Source of the DNA: Streptomyces bambusae
GTDB lineage: Bacteria; Actinomycetota; Actinomycetes; Streptomycetales; Streptomycetaceae
Direction: 5' to 3'
Assembly (NCBI RefSeq): GCF_020532645.1
Contig: NZ_JAJAUZ010000021.1
Location: forward strand, 54,393-118,392
DNA: 64,000 bases
Shown here: piece after piece, positions 42,905-51,922 of the stretch
Layout: every line of letters begins with the position of its first letter
Position numbering within the stretch: position 1 is the stretch's first letter
Made by a program: the position numbers and the translations under genes
Notes under the pieces: generated by a model
The model's database searches: none
What the model saw: the letters and a program-made list of their open reading frames with translations, nothing else
What the model was told of the DNA's origin: nothing

Positions 42905-43169
42905 CGACGGCCGCCCCGGCCCCGACCGCATCCCCCGCCGCCAGGTCGGGCCCGTCGATCAGGATGGCCTGCACCGGGCAGGCCGCTGCCGCCTGCACCA
43001 CCCGCTCCCGCTGCGCCGCCTGCGCCTGCGGGTCGTAGAGCAGCCCTTCCTCCCCGTGCATGGCGAACACGTCAGGCGCGAGAAACGCACACTGCGCATA
43101 CCCCTGACACCGATTGAGATCCACCACGAGCCTCAGCACCCGACGCACCTTCCCCTGACCCACCACCAC
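42897..43169 (-). CDS. [3Fe-4S]-type ferredoxin
   Basis: 90 residues at most. CQGYAQC (C-x5-C) and, after about 38 residues, CPVQAI supply the three Cys ligands of Streptomyces P450 ferredoxins. Several in-frame GTG codons precede LRLVVDLNRCQ, so the true start may be about 10 codons later. First gene of the P450 trio. Confidence 0.85.
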   Translation of the reverse strand: MVVGQGKVRRVLRLVVDLNRCQGYAQCAFLAPDVFAMHGEEGLLYDPQAQAAQRERVVQAAAACPVQAILIDGPDLAAGDAVGAGAAVDG

Positions 43170-43253
43170 ACCACCCGCCCACCCTCCCCGCCGGCGCCCG
43201 AGGGGGCACGCGAGGAGGGTCCGGAGGGGTGACGGGCGGCCTGCGACGGCAGG

Positions 43254-46200
43254 TCAGTGGATGCCGCCGCCGTACACCTGCCAGCCGGTGGCGATCCTCG
43301 TCCCGGCCGTGAAGGTGCCCCTGCCGGTGCCGCTCCAGCGCCAGAGCGCACCGCCGGTGTCCCGGCCGACGAGGTCGGCGTGGCCGTCGCCGGTCAGGTC
43401 TCCCAGACCGACGAGGCTGTTGTACGTCGTACCGAAGTCGGTGGCGACGAGGGCGCGGGCGGCGAACCTGCCGGTGCCGGTGCCGTACATGCGCCACAGC
43501 TCGTTCCCGCCGTCGTGCAGCAGCAGGTCGTCGTGTCCGTCGCCGTTGAGGTCGCCGGCGCCGACGATCCGCTTGTAGCCCTTGAAGGCCGTGCCGAGGC
43601 CGACGCGGGCGCCGAGGATGCCGGTGAACGTGGCCGGGTAGAGGTACAGGGCGCCGGTGGCGGGTTCCCGGGCGATCAGGTCCGGGCGGCCGTCGCCGGT
43701 GACGTCACCGGGCGCGGTGAGGAGGTCGTAGACGTTCCAGCCCCCGCCGAGGACCTTGTGGGCGGTCGTCGGGGTGACGGGCTTCCCGCAGCCGGGGGTG
43801 TAGCGGCGCATTTCGCCGTTCGCGAGGCGCACGAGTACGTCGTTGCAGCGGTCGCCGTTCATGTCGCCCATCGGCACCGGGCGGAAGCCGGCCGGCCAGC
43901 CGCTGCCGGTGACGCTGCCGCTGAAGTTCCCGGCCGCCGGGTTGCCGTACGCGGTCCGCAGCGATCCGCCGGCGACCGAGAAGAGGTCACCGGTGCCGTC
44001 GGGGGCGCCGGCCGCGGACCCGAAGTCGCGGCGTGCGGCCCCGCCGCCGCTGATGGTCGCGGAGCCGGTGGCCACGGTGGTGGCGGTGCTCTCGCCCCAG
44101 GCCGTCGCCTTCAGCGTCCAGCGGAAGGGACCGTTCGGGATGTGGGCGCCCGACGCGGTCCTGCCGTTCCAGGACACCTTCGGGCGGGCGGGCGTGGCCC
44201 CGCCGGAGACGGTGTGCAGGAGGCGGCCGTTGAGCGCCGTGACGGCCAGGGACCAGGAGGCCACCGGCCGGTTCAGCAGCCAGGCCGCGTCCAGGGTGCC
44301 GGTGCCGTCGGTCCTGCCGACGCGGATCTCGGTGTCCGTCTGCGACTGGACGGCCGCGAGCGGGCGCGGCGCCACGCCCGAGTGCCGTACGTGGACCTTC
44401 TCCGCCGTGTCGGTCCAGGCGACCAGGCCGGTCGTCTCGTCCAGGGTCCAGCGGGCCCGTCGGCCGAGCCCGTCGGCCGTGTCGGCGGGCGGTACGGCAC
44501 CGGACAGGACCCGGGTGGCACCGGTGGTGTTGACCGTGACGACCAGCTTGTGCGTCTGTTCGTCGCGGTGGACGGTGAAGCCGTCACCGAGCAGCACGTC
44601 ACCTGCCGGCGCCGGCTTCGAGGTGCCCGTCCGGGTGTCGTGCACACCGGCCGGGCCCTCGCCGTCACAGCGCCAGTACAGCCAGGTCCCGGCCGCCTGG
44701 AGCTCGACGGGCACGCACGGCGCGCCGGTCGTCACCTCGGGCAGCTTCTGCTTCCTGACCAGGTCGTACGGTGCGATCCGGCCCTTGTCGGACGTGGCGC
44801 TCCACAACAGGGTGCCGCCCAGCGCGGCGGCGCGGCGGGAGCGCTGGACGAGCGTGGAGCCCGTGCTGATGCTGCTGACGTACTGGACCCGCGTCGAGCC
44901 GGTCTCGTAGATCACGTATCCGTCGGAGACGTCGACGATGCGGCCGTCGTTCGAGGTCCCGTCGAAGTCCACGGTCTTGCCGTCGAACGTGTACAGCCGG
45001 TTGGCGTAGTCGTTGCTGCCCGTGCCCAGCACGGCGTCTCCGCCGGTGCCGCTGTTCGCCCACACCTGCTCGCACTCCTTGGCCGCCAGGCAGTCGGCCA
45101 GGTCGTCCCGGCCCGGGGTACGGGCGGACGCGGCGAGCCCGGTCTCGGGGCGCGAGGAGATCTGCCAGGTCTGCGTGCGCAGGGTGGAGTGGTTGCCGCG
45201 CTCGTATTCGACGACGCGCAGGGAGCCGCGTCCGAGCGAGAGGCCGGTTTTCACGTGTTCGCGCGTACTCGGGGGAACCGGCAGGACCGTGGCCGCGGCC
45301 GGCGGGGTGGTCGCCGCCGGGGCGGTGAACCGCTGTACGCTCCACGCGGTGGCACTCGTACCGCCGACGGCCAGCGGGCGGCCGCCGGGTGCGGGGAACA
45401 GTCCGAGGTGGGAGCCGGCCAGCACGGTGCGGGCGGCTCCGCCGGCCAGCGGCAGGGCCAGCACCTCGGGCTGCGGCCACTGCTCCTGGATGAGGACCCA
45501 GTTGCCGGCGAGCGCGGCCTTCTGGGCGTACCCGGGGTTGTCCCGGAGGTCGATGAGCTTCTCCTCGGCTCCCAGGGCCTTCCGCGCCTTGGTCACGACG
45601 ACGCTGCCCGGCTCGAACATGCCGACGTGCGTGGCGCTCAGCAGCAGCTGGTCGTCGCCGTCGAAGGTGTCCGCGACAGGGGTGAGGGTCGCCGTCTTGA
45701 GGTCGAGGTGGCCGACGAACGTGGAGTCGCCGTCCACCTCGTACTGCACGACGGCTCCGGTGGAGTCGGCGATGCCGTTGCCGTACACGACCGCGCCGGC
45801 GACCCCGGTCACGGGCCGCTCGCGCCGCTTGCCGTCCACCATGTCGATCAGGACGGAGGCGCCGGTCTCGCGGTCGCTCGCCTGGATCGTACGGCCGAGG
45901 GTTCCTTGGTAGGAGAAGCCGTCGAGGGGCACGGTGACGGGCGGAGTGCCGTCGGCGTACCAGAGGGTCACGGACTCCGGGGACCACGACGTGTCGCTCG
46001 GCAGCGCGACGACGTCGGCCCCGCCACCGTAACGGTTGGTCAGGCAGACCGGGTCGTAGGTGTCGCACCCCCGGCGCGTGATCACGGCGGGAGCGCCCTG
46101 CGGAGTGGTCACCGTGGTCGTGGTGCCGTCGGCGTACCTCGTCCAGAACGCGCCGGTGCTGCCCGGCGGCCGGTGCAGGAACCCCGTGGGACCGGCGGCG

Positions 46201-46382
46201 AGGATCTCCACCCGGCCGGGATCCGGATGCGCAACCGGGCTGTCGAGGACGAGCTCGGTGACCGGTCCGGCGGCGGCCGGTCCGGGATCGGACACGGCGT
46301 ACGCCGGAGACGTGACGGTGGCCAGAGCGGCCAGTGACACCAGCGTGGCCAGGCCACGCCGGAGCAGCGCAGTGGTGCGCAC
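43254..46382 (-). CDS. Large secreted protein with FG-GAP/VCBS repeats
   Basis: 1042 residues. Signal peptide (TTALLRRGLATLVSLAALATVTSPAYA) after a GTG start at 46380-46382, placed six bases behind GGGGGA. The middle is beta-rich with no catalytic motif I recognise. The C-terminal 250 residues hold four FG-GAP calcium-binding units: GDMNGDRCNDVLV, GDVTGDGRPDLIA, GDLNGDGHDDLLL and GDLTGDGHADLVG, expected to form part of a beta-propeller. Extracellular binding or adhesion is likely. Solitary; not visibly tied to the P450 operon that ends 85 bp away. Confidence 0.8.
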   Translation of the reverse strand: MRTTALLRRGLATLVSLAALATVTSPAYAVSDPGPAAAGPVTELVLDSPVAHPDPGRVEILAAGPTGFLHRPPGSTGAFWTRYADGTTTTVTTPQGAPAVITRRGCDTYDPVCLTNRYGGGADVVALPSDTSWSPESVTLWYADGTPPVTVPLDGFSYQGTLGRTIQASDRETGASVLIDMVDGKRRERPVTGVAGAVVYGNGIADSTGAVVQYEVDGDSTFVGHLDLKTATLTPVADTFDGDDQLLLSATHVGMFEPGSVVVTKARKALGAEEKLIDLRDNPGYAQKAALAGNWVLIQEQWPQPEVLALPLAGGAARTVLAGSHLGLFPAPGGRPLAVGGTSATAWSVQRFTAPAATTPPAAATVLPVPPSTREHVKTGLSLGRGSLRVVEYERGNHSTLRTQTWQISSRPETGLAASARTPGRDDLADCLAAKECEQVWANSGTGGDAVLGTGSNDYANRLYTFDGKTVDFDGTSNDGRIVDVSDGYVIYETGSTRVQYVSSISTGSTLVQRSRRAAALGGTLLWSATSDKGRIAPYDLVRKQKLPEVTTGAPCVPVELQAAGTWLYWRCDGEGPAGVHDTRTGTSKPAPAGDVLLGDGFTVHRDEQTHKLVVTVNTTGATRVLSGAVPPADTADGLGRRARWTLDETTGLVAWTDTAEKVHVRHSGVAPRPLAAVQSQTDTEIRVGRTDGTGTLDAAWLLNRPVASWSLAVTALNGRLLHTVSGGATPARPKVSWNGRTASGAHIPNGPFRWTLKATAWGESTATTVATGSATISGGGAARRDFGSAAGAPDGTGDLFSVAGGSLRTAYGNPAAGNFSGSVTGSGWPAGFRPVPMGDMNGDRCNDVLVRLANGEMRRYTPGCGKPVTPTTAHKVLGGGWNVYDLLTAPGDVTGDGRPDLIAREPATGALYLYPATFTGILGARVGLGTAFKGYKRIVGAGDLNGDGHDDLLLHDGGNELWRMYGTGTGRFAARALVATDFGTTYNSLVGLGDLTGDGHADLVGRDTGGALWRWSGTGRGTFTAGTRIATGWQVYGGGIH

Positions 46383-46531
46383 GATTCCCCCAGAACAAGG
46401 CATGGGGGGCGGGACGGTACGGATACGGGCCGTCGCCCGGCTTCCCCCGTGCAGAAGTGGAGCGATCTTACCCAGACCCGGGGAGGGTTCTGACGGGGGT
46501 CTCGGGTGGTGCCCGGAGTGGGCCGCAGGCC

Positions 46532-47272
46532 CTATCCGACGATGTGCCGCAGGTACGCGTCCGGTCGTTCCAGGTAGCGGCGCCAGTGGTCGACGATGGC
46601 GAGGTCCTGCCAGGTCGTGGGGCGGATGCCGTGGTCGCCGATCTCCAGGACCGCGGCGCCGGGGAGGGCGGCGAGGATCGGGGAGTGGGTGGCGCAGACG
46701 ACCTGGGCGCCGGTGCGGGCGAGTTCGTCGAGGAGTCCGACCAGGCGCAGGGTCGAGGTGAAGGACAGGGCGGCCTCGGGCTCGTCGAGTACGTACAGGC
46801 CGGGCTCGCGGAACATGGACTCGAAGACCGTGAGGAAGCCTTCGCCGTGGCTCATCTCGTCGGTGCGTTCCGACCAGTAGCCGCGCGACCCCTGCTTCTC
46901 CTCCATCATCTGCATCGCGCTCTCGGCCCGCAGGAAGAACCCGCGGCGCGCTTCGCGCGGCCCGTTCGCCATCCGGCGGCCGTGTGGCCCGTACTCCAGG
47001 CGCAGGTACTCGCCCAGCACGCTGCGTTCCCGGTGCGAGGCATACCGGGAGCCGGCCCGGCCGCCGTACGAGTCCAGCCCGAAGGCCTCCGCCAGCGCCT
47101 CGGCCAGTGTCGACTTTCCCGACCCGTTCTCCCCCACCAGGAACGTCACGGGCGCGGAGAACGCGACCCCGCTGCCGAACAGCTCCGCCACGCAGGGCAC
47201 GGTCCACGGCCACCGCGCGGCCTCCGCCGCCCCGAGCATCTCCCGATGCACCCGCATCCGCTCGACGATCAC
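46532..47272 (-). CDS. ABC/SMC-type AAA ATPase (AAA_21/23 class)
   Basis: 246 residues from GTG 47270-47272, preceded by GGAGGAG; the longer in-frame start adds 30 unlikely residues. Walker A GENGSGKST (47-55), signature-like MSHGEG, Walker B LYVLDEPEAALS and H-loop CATHSPILAALP are all present, so it is an active ATPase of the type found free or as part of defence systems. No fused effector. Neighbours give no clear partner. Confidence 0.8.
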   Translation of the reverse strand: MIVERMRVHREMLGAAEAARWPWTVPCVAELFGSGVAFSAPVTFLVGENGSGKSTLAEALAEAFGLDSYGGRAGSRYASHRERSVLGEYLRLEYGPHGRRMANGPREARRGFFLRAESAMQMMEEKQGSRGYWSERTDEMSHGEGFLTVFESMFREPGLYVLDEPEAALSFTSTLRLVGLLDELARTGAQVVCATHSPILAALPGAAVLEIGDHGIRPTTWQDLAIVDHWRRYLERPDAYLRHIVG

Positions 47273-47404
47273 GAACGCCTCCTCCTGCGACCGGGTCCCC
47301 ACTCTCGAACGGACCGATGCTACGACTCCGTACGGCAGCCGGCGGCGGTCCCGCGTCGCCACGAGGTGCGGGGCAGCAGCTCGCTCCCGTCGGCTCCGGC
47401 CCGC

Positions 47405-47893
47405 TCAGTCCGCAGCGGGCGGTATGCGGCCGGGCCGGTAGAGCCGGCTGGTCCGGTTCCGCCCCTCGCCGGCCATCCGCAACTCCAGGCTCCCGTCGGG
47501 GCGTACCGTCAGCGTGGCGATCGGCGCCGGACGGTCCGGGGGCTGCAGGCCTCCGCAGTCCGAGTCCGGCGTACGCTCCAGCTCCATCGGCGGCCCCGCT
47601 CGGCGCAGGGTGAAGTGGTCGCTGCAGTTCGTGTCACCGGCTTCGCTGTACCAGCGGACGACGCGGTCGCCGGTCCGGCCCTGCGAGACCGAGAGCTCGT
47701 TGCGCCCGTCGGCGACTCCGTCAAGAGGCGGTGACAGGTACTCGCGCCGCCACTCGCCGAGGAATTCGGTGGGCACGGACTCCGTGGCCGGGCCGGGCGT
47801 GCTGCAGCCCGCCAGCACGGCAATGGACAGCACGGTGGCGACGGTGCCGGCGGCGGTCCGTCGGGCTGCTCGTGGTGCGTGTGTCGAGGTCAA
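47405..47893 (-). CDS. Lipoprotein of unknown function
   Basis: 162 residues. Lipobox LAGC (TVLSIAVLAGC) near residue 30, so it would be anchored outside the membrane. After a Pro/Thr stretch comes a small beta domain with two Cys pairs (TNCSDHF, DSDCGG). TTG start inferred. Orphan. Confidence 0.65.
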   Translation of the reverse strand: MTSTHAPRAARRTAAGTVATVLSIAVLAGCSTPGPATESVPTEFLGEWRREYLSPPLDGVADGRNELSVSQGRTGDRVVRWYSEAGDTNCSDHFTLRRAGPPMELERTPDSDCGGLQPPDRPAPIATLTVRPDGSLELRMAGEGRNRTSRLYRPGRIPPAAD

Positions 47894-47906
47894 CGGGGGC
47901 GTTTCG

Positions 47907-48119
47907 TCAGTCCGTCGGCTCGGCGCGGAGGCGTCGTACGTCGCGGATCAGGCCGTAGGCGCACACGAGCAGGATGGCGATGCCCGCGCCGAGCCAGAGG
48001 ACGGAGGCTCCGGAGCGGAAGTCGTCGACGGCGACCGCGAGCAGCAGCATGCCGGCGAGGACGCCGAACGCGGATATGAGCGCACTGACGAGGTTGTTCA
48101 CACGGACATCATCGGGCAC
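47907..48119 (-). CDS. Small two-helix membrane protein
   Basis: 70 residues from GTG, with hydrophobic helices LVSALISAFGVLAGMLLLAVAV and SVLWLGAGIAILLVCAYGLI and a basic C-terminus (RDVRRLR). Located just upstream of the lipoprotein gene, 13 bp apart, so probably one unit. Function unknown. Confidence 0.65.
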   Translation of the reverse strand: MPDDVRVNNLVSALISAFGVLAGMLLLAVAVDDFRSGASVLWLGAGIAILLVCAYGLIRDVRRLRAEPTD

Positions 48120-48155
48120 AACCCCGGGCCGCGGGAGGGGTTCACGGGATGCTCG

Positions 48156-48776
48156 TCAGCCCAGTGTGCGGGCCCGCTCCCGTACCTCCGCCGGAGCCTT
48201 GGCCAGGGATCCGGTGTCGAAGGGGGGCTGCGGGTCGTACTCGGTGTACAGCTGGATCGCCTGGGCGGTGAGGTCGTCCGTGAGCAGGGCGGCCAGGCGG
48301 ACGGCCATGTCGATGCCGGACGAGACGCCGGCCGAGGTGATCACCCGGCCCTGCCGGACCACCCGCTCGGGTGTGTACGTGGCGCCGTACGACTCCAGTT
48401 CGGCGGCGGCGTCCCAGTGCGTGGTGGCGGTCAGTCCGTCGAGGAGGCCGGCTGCGCCGAGGACCAGCGAGCCGGTGCAGACCGAGGTGGTGAAGCGGGT
48501 GCCGGTGTGCATCCGGCGTACCCAGTCGAGGAATTCGGGGTCGTTCTGCATCCGCAGGAAGCTGCCCCCGCCGGGCACCAGCAGGACGTCGCACCGCTCC
48601 ACGTCGCCGTACCACGTCGGCACCTGCACCGGCAGCGACCCCAGCACGTCCCGCACGAGCCCCGGTTCGGCGGTGACGAACCGTACGTTCGCCCCGGGCA
48701 CGTACGCGAGGATCTCGTACGGGCCGATCGCGTCGAGCGGCTCGAAGTCGTCGAAGAGCGGGATCACCATGTCCAT
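48156..48776 (-). CDS. DJ-1/PfpI family protein (isonitrile hydratase-like)
   Basis: 206 residues. Class I amidotransferase-like fold with the nucleophilic elbow TTSVCTGSLVLGAAGLLDG (Cys 100) and DVLLVPGGGS before it. The Asp at the start (LFDDFEPLDAIGPYE) and the motif around HWD fit the InhA/isonitrile-hydratase branch and AraC-N-terminal relatives. Single domain, no helix-turn-helix. Could hydrate isonitriles or act as a stress deglycase. Confidence 0.8.
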   Translation of the reverse strand: MDMVIPLFDDFEPLDAIGPYEILAYVPGANVRFVTAEPGLVRDVLGSLPVQVPTWYGDVERCDVLLVPGGGSFLRMQNDPEFLDWVRRMHTGTRFTTSVCTGSLVLGAAGLLDGLTATTHWDAAAELESYGATYTPERVVRQGRVITSAGVSSGIDMAVRLAALLTDDLTAQAIQLYTEYDPQPPFDTGSLAKAPAEVRERARTLG

Positions 48777-48878
48777 GGGCGGCAGCTTAGCCAGGACCCC
48801 GGCAACGGGCGGGAGTGCGGGGCGGGTTGACGCGCGGGCCGGCCGGGTCGGCTGGCCGGCCGGGTCAGCGCGCAGGCT

Positions 48879-49100
48879 TCAGGCCACGAAGCCCATGAGG
48901 GCCACGCGGAGGGCCTGGGCCTGTTCGACGTCCGGCACGGGGGCGGGTTCGTCGCCGCGGCCTTCGTGTGTGGCGGGGACGAAACGCAGGCCCTTGACGC
49001 CGTCCGCCGCCCAGGGCGCGTCGAGCGGCGGCAGGGACAGCGTCACGCGGCGGCCGTCCCCCAGCGTGGCTTCCAGCTTCGACTCTTCCCTCGGCTCCAT
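48879..49100 (-). CDS. Hypothetical small acidic protein
   Basis: 73 residues from ATG 49098-49100 behind AAAGAGGAG. Sequence MEPREESKLEATLGDGRRVTLSLPPLDAPWAAD..; unassigned. The ribosome binding site decides against the longer start at 49145. Confidence 0.6.
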   Translation of the reverse strand: MEPREESKLEATLGDGRRVTLSLPPLDAPWAADGVKGLRFVPATHEGRGDEPAPVPDVEQAQALRVALMGFVA

Positions 49101-49217
49101 GGCTCCTCTTTCCGAGCGGCACACAGCGGCGGCGATCGTGTTCATGACGTAGGACGAGCCGCCGCGCCGGATCGTTCCCGCCCGCCGGGACGGCCTCCCG
49201 TCACCGGCGGGCCGCGG

Positions 49218-49817
49218 TCAGGCGCTCCGCCGGGGCCGGGTCTGCCGGCGCGGACGGCGGCGGTCCACCGGCGCCTCCGGAGCGGCCTGCGGCGACGAGA
49301 AGAGCGACGGGACGGGGGCCAGCGCCGGAGCCGGTGCGGACGCCTGCCCGGGGGCCTGCCCGGGGGCCTTCGCGGGGGCCGGTACGGAGGCCGCGGCGGA
49401 GCGGGAGGCCGGAGCCGCCGCCGAGGGCGCCTCCTGGGCCCGGCTCACGACGGACGCGTGCGGGATGACGCGCGCGCAGGCCTGGCACATCTCGGCGAGC
49501 GTCCATACCTGCCCGACGGCGGGGTTGTGCACCAGCACGAGCATCGAAGAGCCCACGCACTGGGTCCGGGTGCTCTCGTGGAGCGCACACTGGGCGGCCC
49601 GGCAGGTGCAGGCGGCATGGGGGCGTACGACGGCCAGCTTGGCGTGCGCCCTGACGTGCTCGGCGGCGAAGCGCTTGAGGGCCGCGGTGTCCTTGGAGCG
49701 GGCCGGCATGCGGCAGGCGTCGTTGCTGCAGGTGACGGAGGCGCTGTGATCGGCATGGCCGACGAGCCGCACCGTCCAGGTCCGGCCGGGAACACGAGAT
49801 CCGGGCATCAGGGTCAT
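49218..49817 (-). CDS. Cysteine-rich hypothetical protein with Ala/Pro tail
   Basis: 199 residues. N-terminal half has five Cys/His pairs (SVTCSNDACRMP, ACTCRAAQCALHEST, AEMCQACARV) that could bind zinc in two small modules. The rest is an Ala/Pro/Gln linker and a basic end (RRRPRRQTRPRRS). The type is frequent on Streptomyces plasmids and integrative elements, where it usually lies near transfer or regulatory genes. No activity is known. Confidence 0.65.
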   Translation of the reverse strand: MTLMPGSRVPGRTWTVRLVGHADHSASVTCSNDACRMPARSKDTAALKRFAAEHVRAHAKLAVVRPHAACTCRAAQCALHESTRTQCVGSSMLVLVHNPAVGQVWTLAEMCQACARVIPHASVVSRAQEAPSAAAPASRSAAASVPAPAKAPGQAPGQASAPAPALAPVPSLFSSPQAAPEAPVDRRRPRRQTRPRRSA

Positions 49818-50447
49818 GTTCGGGTCCGATCGTTGTGATTCAGGTGGATACGGCGCACAGGCGACCGGCGTGTGCAGTCAGGTGCGAGAGCGGGTCCTTC
49901 GCGGGGCCGCCGGCCCGGCGGGGAAGCGGGGCGTCGGGCGCGCTGCCCGTCGACGCTCTCGGAGTACGACGTGGGACGTAGGACGTATGACGTCTTTGTC
50001 GCACGCTCCTCGCTCCGTGTCAATGAGGCACCCACCGCAGCTCCGACAAGCACGAAAGCCCAGCATCTCGACGCGACGGGCGCCCCTCTGGAGACATCGC
50101 ACCAAAACCGACAATCAGCACGAAAAGCGACCCGCAGAATGGCCCCTCAGAGGCCCGATCTCCTACCAGCCAAAGGGATTGCCTCATCGGGCCCCTGAAA
50201 GCCCGTCACGCGGCCACACAGCCGTTTTCACCCCTCCCGGAGAGCCCATTTTCCCCCTCGGAACCGCCTCCGGCCCCCCGGCCCCGCTCCCCGTGCTCCG
50301 TCCGGCGCATCGCTCGCTCGTGAGAGCTACCCCCCACCCCGTACGGATCACGCCGGGCAGCCGACGGCGATGGCGCGTGGTCGGCTGTCCTCGGCCGGCT
50401 GCGGTCCCTGACGGCCGGACCCTTCACCACACCCAGAGGAGCCTCTC
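49818..50447. other. Non-coding gap with 7-bp phased ACGT repeats
   Basis: 630 bp without a convincing gene. At 49969-49993 ACGT occurs four times exactly 7 bp apart (units GACGTGG, GACGTAG, GACGTAT, GACGTC). No other motif stands out. The promoter of the secreted protein at 50448 must lie in the right part. Confidence 0.5.
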
Positions 50448-51815
50448 ATGTCTCGTCGGCACGTCCCTGCCGTCCTCGGTCTCGTTGCGGGCGCACTCGT
50501 GGCGCTGCCCGCCCCCGCCGCCCACGCCGCCACCGTGAACGTCCGCTGCTCGGTCCCCGACCTCATCGCGGCGATCAACGCCGCGAACACCGCACCAGGA
50601 CCAGCCACGCTCCGACTGACGTCCAAGTGCACCTACAAGCTGACCGCACCGGCCACCGGAAGTCCGGGGAACGGTCTGCCGAGGATCAGCAGCGAGATCA
50701 CCATCGACGGCCGGGACGCGACGATCCTGCGTGACCCGAAGGCCCCCAAGTTCCGCATCCTCTTCGTGACGGGCACTGGCGACCTGACCCTCAACCGCAC
50801 CACGATCAAGGGCGGCTTCGCCGTCGACTGCCCGTTCTTCGAAGAGCAGGTGCCGGGCATCGTCTGCGGAGGAGGCATCTCCAACACCGGAACGATGAAG
50901 GTGAACCGCAGCAGGTTCGTCGGCAACACGGCCCGCTCCGATGTCTTCGCCCAGGGCGGCGCGATCGACAGCCCCGGCACGGCCACCGTGAGCAAGACCG
51001 AGGTGCGTGGAAACCACGTCGTCTACAGCGGGACCGCCGCCGGCGGCGGAGCCGCGGGCGGCGCCATCGCGAACGACGGCCCGCTGACACTGACCGGCTC
51101 CCGGCTCACCGACAACACCGCCACCGTCACCAAGGACACCGAAAGCTTCGCCTTCGGAGCCGGCCTCATCAGCTTCGCCGAGACGACCGTCGAGCACACC
51201 GTCATCAGCAAGAACCGCGCCTTCGCGCCCGGCGGGTTCGCACGCGCCGCCGTCTCCAACGGCATTCCGGCACCCGGCCGGCTCACCGTGACCGGCGGCG
51301 CCATCAAGGACAACACCTCGGACGCCCCGGACGGCTTCGCCCAAGGCGGCGGCATCGCGACCAATGCCCTGATGACCGTGGAAGAGGTGGAGATCAGCGG
51401 CAACCGGGCCGTCGCCAAGAACGGCACCGCCCGCGGCGGCGGCATCCGCGTGGGCCCCTTCGGCACGCTGGACCTGACCGGCAGCCGCGTCACCGGCAAC
51501 ACCGTCGACGCACCGAACGGCACCGCCCAGGGCGGCGGACTGGACAACCCCGACGGCGGCACCCTGACGGCAACGGGCAACAAGGTCCTCCGCAACACGG
51601 TCACTGCGAGGGGCGGTACCGCGCAGGGCGGCGGGCTCTACCACGCGAGCGGCACCACCACGCTCACGAGGAACGCCCTCACCCACAACCGGGCGGGCGA
51701 CGGCGGCGGCATCTTCAAGGCCTCCGGCACCCTCACCCTCGACGGAGATGTCATCCGCGACAACCAGCCGAACAACTGCAGCCCGACGGGCACCATCCCG
51801 GGCTGCACCGGCTGA
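50448..51815 (+). CDS. Secreted parallel beta-helix repeat protein
   Basis: 455 residues. Clear signal peptide (VPAVLGLVAGALVALPAPAAHA). Then polymorphic-outer-membrane-protein-like right-handed beta-helix repeats of about 20-30 residues with GGGI/GGAI turns (GGGISNTGTMKVNRSRFVGNT, GGGIATNALMTVEEVEISGN, GGGIRVGPFGTLDLTGSRVTGNT). Such proteins are extracellular adhesins or lyase-like scaffolds. No catalytic residues were identified. ATG follows AGAGGAG, and a terminator follows the stop. Confidence 0.8.
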   Translation: MSRRHVPAVLGLVAGALVALPAPAAHAATVNVRCSVPDLIAAINAANTAPGPATLRLTSKCTYKLTAPATGSPGNGLPRISSEITIDGRDATILRDPKAPKFRILFVTGTGDLTLNRTTIKGGFAVDCPFFEEQVPGIVCGGGISNTGTMKVNRSRFVGNTARSDVFAQGGAIDSPGTATVSKTEVRGNHVVYSGTAAGGGAAGGAIANDGPLTLTGSRLTDNTATVTKDTESFAFGAGLISFAETTVEHTVISKNRAFAPGGFARAAVSNGIPAPGRLTVTGGAIKDNTSDAPDGFAQGGGIATNALMTVEEVEISGNRAVAKNGTARGGGIRVGPFGTLDLTGSRVTGNTVDAPNGTAQGGGLDNPDGGTLTATGNKVLRNTVTARGGTAQGGGLYHASGTTTLTRNALTHNRAGDGGGIFKASGTLTLDGDVIRDNQPNNCSPTGTIPGCTG

Positions 51816-51837
51816 CGAGCCGCCCGGGATGCACGGA

Positions 51838-51881
51838 GGCCCGCTTCCCTCCCCCGAAGGGGCGGGAAGCGGGCCGTTTTT
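51838..51881 (+). terminator. Rho-independent terminator of the beta-helix gene
   Basis: 12-bp stem GGCCCGCTTCCC (51838-51849) and GGGAAGCGGGCC (51864-51875) followed by TTTTT at 51877-51881, which merges into the first copy of the family-1 palindrome. Confidence 0.85.
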
Positions 51882-51899
51882 CAAAACCGGGTTTTGAAA
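51879..51899. repeat. Family 1 palindrome, copy 1
   Basis: Perfect 10-bp arms around one base. Between the beta-helix gene terminator and the end of parB. Confidence 0.8.
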
Positions 51900-51922
51900 C
51901 CGCGCCTACTGGCAACCACGGA

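Noticed and set aside
43257..46337. Very long open frame on the plus strand opposite the FG-GAP protein gene
   Set aside because: Antisense shadow of a high-GC gene. The minus strand has a signal peptide, FG-GAP motifs and a ribosome binding site; the plus frame is Arg/Gly/Val-rich with no motif.
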